A DNA stretch of 9,298 nt from Planctomycetota bacterium (GTDB taxonomy: Bacteria > Planctomycetota > UBA1135 > GCA-002686595), in the NCBI GenBank assembly GCA_021776885.1, contig JAJFFA010000933.1, positions 1-9,298 on the forward strand, written 5' to 3'. Positions 5,275-9,298 of this stretch are shown piece by piece. A program made the position numbers and the translations under genes. The notes below the pieces were generated by a model. The model was given only the letters and a program-made list of their open reading frames with translations. It was not told the origin of the DNA and ran no database searches. Position 1 is the first letter of the stretch; the number at the start of each line of letters is the position of its first letter.

Positions 5275-7791
5275 ATGCAACCCACGCAACACTCGACGTT
5301 TCAGCGCCTTCGACGCGCGGCCTGCGCGCTCCTCGCGCCGGCTCTCCTCACGGCCCACGCTGCGGCGGACGTCTGGGTCGTCGACGCGGAAGGCGCCGGC
5401 GACTTCGAAGAGATCCAGCCCGCGATCGACGCGGCGCAGGACGGCGACACGATCCTCGTGCGCTCGCCCGTTGGAGGCGAGCGGCGCTATCCTGGCTTTC
5501 GGATCGAGGCCAAGGGCCTCGCGATCCTCGGGCCCGAGCAGGGCACCCTTCCGACCGGCGCCGTCCAGGTGCGCGGACTGGCGCCGGATCAGGTCGTCGT
5601 CCTCTCGCGCCTCGACATGCGCTGGAACGCCTTCGAGCTGTGGGGCCTTCCGCGCGAGCCCGGCGCGGAGCCCGGGCTCGAACTGTTGCACAACGCCGGC
5701 CGCGTGCGCCTGCAGGACTGCCGCATCTCCGGCAACGTCGTGGCCGCGCCCGATCAGCTGCGCGACTCCGCCGCCCTGGTGGTCGAGGCCTCGGCCGATG
5801 TCGTGCTGCGCCAGTGTCAGCTGATCGGCGGCGTGGGCCTGGCCCCGCCCCAGGGCCCCACCCCCGGCGCGGCGGCGCTCGAGACCAGCGGGTCCCTCGT
5901 CGTGCTGCAGGAGTGCGAGCTCGAGGGGGGCAGGGGCGGCACCCTGACCCTGCCTGGCGGCGACCGCTTCGGCGCCGCCGGGGGCGCGGGGCTGAGCGTC
6001 GCCAGCGGCGTGGTCCACGCCACGGGCGGCCGCATCCTCGGCGGCACGGGCGGCCATGCCTCGGCGGGCAGCGGCAGCTCGGTCGGCGGACGGGGCGGGC
6101 ACGCTGTCGTCGTCTCCACGGCGGCCGTGGCGTACGCCGTAGGGGTCGCGATCGAAGGCGGCCCAGGGGGAGAGGGCGCGACTCGGTCCGGACGGCCGGG
6201 GCGCGACGTGCTCGGCAGCCTGACGCGCTTCGATGGGGCGGGCCGCGGCGTGCAGATGGCGCGCTTCGGGCGCGCCCTGGAGGCCAGCCGCATCGTGGTT
6301 CGTGGCCACCCCGGCGAGCGCGCCCTGCTGCTGGTCTCGCGCGACACCCACGCGCGCTTCTTCGGGCCGGAGGCGGGCTTCCAGGTCACGCGCGAGCCCC
6401 TGCCGGGCGGGCGCATGGACCTGGGCGTGCTCCCGGCCTCGGGCGAGCTGGCCCTCGACTTCGTCCTGCCCGATGCCGCCCCGGACGGGATCGAGCCGCT
6501 GTACTTCCAGGCCACCTTCCTCGATCCCGGCGGCCAGCTCCACTTCGGGGACACGAAGGTCCTGGGAGTGATCGGCGCCCAGGCCCTGCCGCCCTGCGGC
6601 GCGCGCATCCACGTCGACGCCGACGCTCCGCTGGGGGGCGACGGGAGCAGCTGGGGCGCGGCCTTCCGCGACCTGCGCCAGGCCCTGCTCAGCGCTCCCG
6701 ACTGCTTCGACGCGCCGACCGAGGTCTGGGTGGCCGAGGGCACCTATCTCCCCGCGCTGCAGAACAGCGCACGCTCCTTCGTCCTGCGGCCGGGCACCTG
6801 GCTCGTGGGTGGCTTCGCCGGGGACGAGCTGGAGCGCAGAGAGCGCGATCCGGTGGCACGGCCGGTCGTCTTGAGCGGCGACCTCCTCGGCGATGACGGG
6901 CCCGACTTCGGCGGGCGCAGCGACAACGCCCGCGTCGTGGTGCGCAGCGGCAGCCGCACCTCACCGGTGGACGGGACCCGCATCGACGGCGTCACGGTGC
7001 GTGGCGGCGAGGGGGGCTTCGACGGCGACGGCGCCGGGGTCTACGTGGCCGGCGGCGCCACCCTCTCGCGCTGCACCATCGAGGACAACCGCGGAGACTT
7101 CGGCGGCGGCGTGTTCTGCGCCGGCCGCCTCCTCAACCTGGTCGCCTGCACCCTGCGCGGCAACGCGGCATCGGGCGGGGCCGGCATCACCTTCTCGGGC
7201 CGCGACGTCGAGTCCCATCTGCTGCGCATCGAGAACTGCCTGGTGCACGCCAACAGCGCCTCCGCCGCAGGCGGAATCCTGGCCGGGGGCGGCCGGGTCG
7301 AGATCACGAACTCGACCGTGCACGGCAACCGCGCCTTCCTGGGCTTCGCCGGCGCCTCCGTGGGCCCCGCAGCGACCCTGGCCAACACCATCTTGTGGGG
7401 TAACGGCTCCGGCCACTTCGACGACCAGCTCTTCGCCAGCGCCCCTCCCGCCATCGACTACTGCTGCATTCAAGACCTGGACCCCGCCTTCCCGGGCCTG
7501 GGCAACCAGTCCCTCGATCCGCGCTTCGTCGACGAGCTCGGAGCGGACGGTGTGGCCCAGACGGCGGACGACGACCTGCGCCTGGGTCCGGGCTCGCCCT
7601 GCGACGACGCCGGCGCCAACGCCCGCGTGCCCCCCGACCGGGCCGACCTGGACTCCGACGAGAACCGGCTCGAGCCCCTACCCCTCGACCTCCTCGGTCA
7701 TCGTCGCTTCAGCGACGACCCGGGCGCCGCTGACGTCGGCGCGGGCAGCGCGCCCCTGACCGACCTCGGCCCTCTCGAGCGCCGTCCCTGA
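5275..7791 (+). CDS. Secreted right-handed beta-helix protein with choice-of-anchor Q-like C-terminus
   Basis: An 838-residue protein. Residues 1-31 are a signal peptide (basic RLRR, hydrophobic core, AHAAA before DVW). The first module opens with DVWVVDAEGAGDFEEIQPAIDAAQDGD (32-58, its key pattern), typical of pectate-lyase-like helices, and continues through short beta turns and a very Gly-rich part near 185-310. Residues about 378-435 (LGVLPASGELALDF, PLYFQATFLDPGG) look like a beta-sandwich end domain. A second module begins at Cys441 with IHVDADAPLGGDGSSW, then EVWVAEGTY, VGGFAGDE and VVLSGDLLGDDG, and runs through helix turns rich in N-S/G to about 730. The tail LGPGSPCDDAG through DLLGHRR and TDLGPLERRP resembles choice-of-anchor Q proteins. 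No catalytic residues of a polysaccharide lyase are evident, so a structural or binding role at the surface is as likely as an enzymatic one. The start is set by the signal peptide and the hexamer 8 bases upstream. Confidence 0.88.
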   Translation: MQPTQHSTFQRLRRAACALLAPALLTAHAAADVWVVDAEGAGDFEEIQPAIDAAQDGDTILVRSPVGGERRYPGFRIEAKGLAILGPEQGTLPTGAVQVRGLAPDQVVVLSRLDMRWNAFELWGLPREPGAEPGLELLHNAGRVRLQDCRISGNVVAAPDQLRDSAALVVEASADVVLRQCQLIGGVGLAPPQGPTPGAAALETSGSLVVLQECELEGGRGGTLTLPGGDRFGAAGGAGLSVASGVVHATGGRILGGTGGHASAGSGSSVGGRGGHAVVVSTAAVAYAVGVAIEGGPGGEGATRSGRPGRDVLGSLTRFDGAGRGVQMARFGRALEASRIVVRGHPGERALLLVSRDTHARFFGPEAGFQVTREPLPGGRMDLGVLPASGELALDFVLPDAAPDGIEPLYFQATFLDPGGQLHFGDTKVLGVIGAQALPPCGARIHVDADAPLGGDGSSWGAAFRDLRQALLSAPDCFDAPTEVWVAEGTYLPALQNSARSFVLRPGTWLVGGFAGDELERRERDPVARPVVLSGDLLGDDGPDFGGRSDNARVVVRSGSRTSPVDGTRIDGVTVRGGEGGFDGDGAGVYVAGGATLSRCTIEDNRGDFGGGVFCAGRLLNLVACTLRGNAASGGAGITFSGRDVESHLLRIENCLVHANSASAAGGILAGGGRVEITNSTVHGNRAFLGFAGASVGPAATLANTILWGNGSGHFDDQLFASAPPAIDYCCIQDLDPAFPGLGNQSLDPRFVDELGADGVAQTADDDLRLGPGSPCDDAGANARVPPDRADLDSDENRLEPLPLDLLGHRRFSDDPGAADVGAGSAPLTDLGPLERRP

Positions 7792-7806
7792 GGCTTCGGG
7801 CGCGGT

Positions 7807-9298
7807 TCAGTCGCAGAACTCGAGCTCGAGCCCGTCCGAGAGGTTGAAGCCCGCGCCGCCGGCGGCCGGGTCGCGGAACCAGGCCTGGAAGCTGAGCACG
7901 TCCCCGGGGCTGATCGACGAGGCGTTGCCGGCGCCGAAGTCCAGGTCGTGGCGCAGCAGGTTCCCGGACGCAGCCCGCGGCGCAAGGCGCCGGACCGTCC
8001 CGCCGACGCAGCGCGTGCCGTCTCCGAAGGGCAGCTGGATCGGGTTGGGGCCGAAGAAGAAGAGCCCCGTCGTGTTCGGCGTCGACGTGGCCAAGAGCAC
8101 GAGCCCGTTGGCGGAGACCGACGTGCTCCCGCCCAGCTCCATGCGCGCGGCCCCGCCGCTGGAGTTGGCCACCGACACGCAGTGACGGCGCGGGCTCAGG
8201 AAGACCTGCCGCGAGAAGACGTCCTGCAGGTCGTTTGTGTCCGCGGGCACCAGCACGGTCGCCCAGGACCCGAAGATCGCGACCGAGCCGTCGGCGCTCA
8301 GCCCCCCCACGTGCCCCCCACCGGTGCCGGGGTTGGTGATGTCCGCCTGGACGCCCGCGTCGCTGACATCGACCCGAATCGTGTTGCCCAGGAGGATGTC
8401 GCGCACGAAGGCGTCGCGCAGGCCGTTCGTGTCGCCCGGCACCAGGTTGTCGGACTCACCGGAGAAGAGCACGAAGCGCCCGTCCGCCGAGGGCTTCGGC
8501 TGCAGCGCCCGCCCGTTGCCCTGCTCCCCCGTCGAGCTCAGGTTGACGTTGATCGTCTCGCCCGTCTGGAGGTCGTGGCGGAAGATGTCCTCGACGCCGT
8601 TGGTGTCGTTGGGCACGAGGTTGCTGGCCGTGCTGACGATGAACGCGTAGCGTCCGTTCGCGCTGACCCGGACGCCGTCCGAGCGATGGTTCGCCTGGGC
8701 TCCGCTCGAGCTGACGCTGATGCGCTCGGTCACGCCACTGGCGGGATAGTGCACGAAGGCGTCCGGTCGAGCGTTCGTGTCCCCTGGCACGAGGTTGTCC
8801 GCGTGGCTCTGGAAGCACACCACGCTTCCGTCCGCGGAGAAGCTGGGGCCGTTGCTCTCGCCGTTGCCCTGGACGCCCGTGCTGCTCTTGCTGACGCAAA
8901 ACGTCACACCGAGCTGCCTATCGCGCACCATGGTGTCGCGGTTCCCGTTGCTGTCCCCGGGCACGATATCCGGCGAGCCGCTCGCGAAGCCCATGAAGCG
9001 TCCGTCGGCCGAGATCTGCGCCTGGAAGGAAAAGCCGGACGACGGCTGCGTCCCACCCGGGGTGACGTTCACCATCTCGATGCTCCCCGTCTGCGCGTCG
9101 TAGCAGAAGACGTCGATGTGGTTGTTCGTGTCGGCCATCGACGTCATGTTGCTGGCGAAGCTGTCGAAGACGAGGTAGCGACCATCATGGGAAAGGGCCG
9201 ACTGGAAGCTGGCGGTGTCGTCCGCCGGACCGCCCCCCAGGGCCTGGGTCACCAGGGTCAGCTCGCCCGTCGTTCGATCGCGCCGGAAGAAGTCGCCG
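7807..9298 (-). CDS. Beta-propeller (PD40/TolB-like repeat) surface protein, N-terminus outside window
   Basis: The frame is open to the right edge: residues before any GTG still fit the repeat (GDFFRRDRTTGELTLV), so the true start lies outside and 496 residues are visible. Counting from the first complete codon, residues 35-371 hold repeats beginning SADGR-F at 35, 95, 153, 211, 269 and 333, each continuing as NLVPGDTNG--D-F-RD---G and then a Val/Ser strand. They fit PD40/WD40-like propeller blades. Residues 372-496 form a separate C-terminal module starting HCVSVANSSGG, with LFFFG, LPFGDGTRCVGG, FQAWFRDP and a final NLSDGLELEFCD. I recall this module on many secreted planctomycete proteins, where it probably serves attachment or sorting. 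Cysteines at 373, 430 and 495 could form disulfides. No enzymatic motif is seen. The stop faces the beta-helix stop across 15 bases; the two genes are convergent and independent. Confidence 0.85.
   Translation of the reverse strand, partial: GDFFRRDRTTGELTLVTQALGGGPADDTASFQSALSHDGRYLVFDSFASNMTSMADTNNHIDVFCYDAQTGSIEMVNVTPGGTQPSSGFSFQAQISADGRFMGFASGSPDIVPGDSNGNRDTMVRDRQLGVTFCVSKSSTGVQGNGESNGPSFSADGSVVCFQSHADNLVPGDTNARPDAFVHYPASGVTERISVSSSGAQANHRSDGVRVSANGRYAFIVSTASNLVPNDTNGVEDIFRHDLQTGETINVNLSSTGEQGNGRALQPKPSADGRFVLFSGESDNLVPGDTNGLRDAFVRDILLGNTIRVDVSDAGVQADITNPGTGGGHVGGLSADGSVAIFGSWATVLVPADTNDLQDVFSRQVFLSPRRHCVSVANSSGGAARMELGGSTSVSANGLVLLATSTPNTTGLFFFGPNPIQLPFGDGTRCVGGTVRRLAPRAASGNLLRHDLDFGAGNASSISPGDVLSFQAWFRDPAAGGAGFNLSDGLELEFCD
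7810..8184 (-). other. C-terminal secreted-protein module of the propeller protein
   Basis: This part encodes the last 125 residues, from HCVSVANSSGG to EFCD. It breaks the blade pattern in mid-repeat and carries its own signature: C-(S/T)-(V/K)-NS-G, then a GLFFFG strand, LPFG-G--CV, and Q-WFRDP followed by N-SDGLE--C. From memory the same order occurs at the ends of unrelated planctomycete extracellular proteins. Its role is unknown; sorting or surface retention is inference. Confidence 0.5.
8185..9195 (-). repeat. Six in-frame propeller repeats, about 174 bases each
   Basis: On the minus strand, repeats start at 9195, 9015, 8841, 8667, 8493 and 8301. Lengths are 60, 58, 58, 58 and 64 residues, and the sixth is cut at 39 residues by the C-terminal module. 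The best conserved core is VPGDTNG. A partial repeat continues upstream to the window edge. At DNA level the copies have diverged but still share strings around the DTNG codons. Confidence 0.8.

Noticed and set aside
4957..6612. Long minus-strand reading frame antisense to the beta-helix gene
   Set aside because: It is low-complexity, rich in Arg, Ala and Gly, and overlaps two well-supported genes. Long open frames on all strands are expected at this GC content.
5124..6896. Long plus-strand reading frame in another frame of the beta-helix gene
   Set aside because: Its translation is Arg-rich noise, while the overlapping frame has a signal peptide and beta-helix patterns.
7788..7810. Inverted repeat CTGA/TCAG across the convergent stops as a terminator
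   Set aside because: The arms are only 4 bases and arise largely from the two opposed TGA stop codons; no stable stem is formed.
9250..9252. GTG at 9252 as start of the propeller protein
   Set aside because: The frame stays open to the window edge and the upstream residues continue the repeat pattern, so this GTG is internal.

Overview
The window is very GC-rich bacterial DNA with six protein genes and almost no spare sequence. Gene content suggests a planctomycete: an ECF sigma factor with a transmembrane extension, a formylglycine sulfatase, and large secreted beta-helix and beta-propeller proteins with C-terminal modules common in that phylum. This placement is inferred from style and memory of families, not from a search. 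I see no rRNA, tRNA, CRISPR, insertion sequence or phage gene.

Layout, left to right: (1) an ECF sigma factor on the minus strand, cut by the left edge before its C-terminus; (2) a 213-base divergent spacer rich in small repeats; (3) an exported erythromycin-esterase-like protein on the plus strand; (4) a lipoprotein of unknown function on the plus strand, 71 bases further on; (5) a strong hairpin, then a convergent Cys-type sulfatase on the minus strand with a lipoprotein-like signal; (6) a 44-base divergent spacer; (7) an 838-residue secreted beta-helix protein on the plus strand; (8) a 15-base convergent gap; (9) a beta-propeller protein on the minus strand, running off the right edge with its N-terminus missing.

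Five of the six products appear to be exported and the sixth, the sigma factor, seems membrane-tethered. The region therefore deals with the cell envelope and its surface. There is no clear pathway: genes alternate in strand and most look individually transcribed.

The most interesting signal is in the starts. The sigma factor and the esterase have a Shine-Dalgarno sequence 6 bases before the start. The lipoprotein, sulfatase and beta-helix genes have none, but each carries a -10-like hexamer ending only 7 or 8 bases before ATG, which predicts leaderless mRNAs. In the sulfatase/beta-helix spacer the two outward-facing hexamers are exactly 17 bases apart, so each sits where the other's -35 would lie. 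I found no clearly new multi-gene system.
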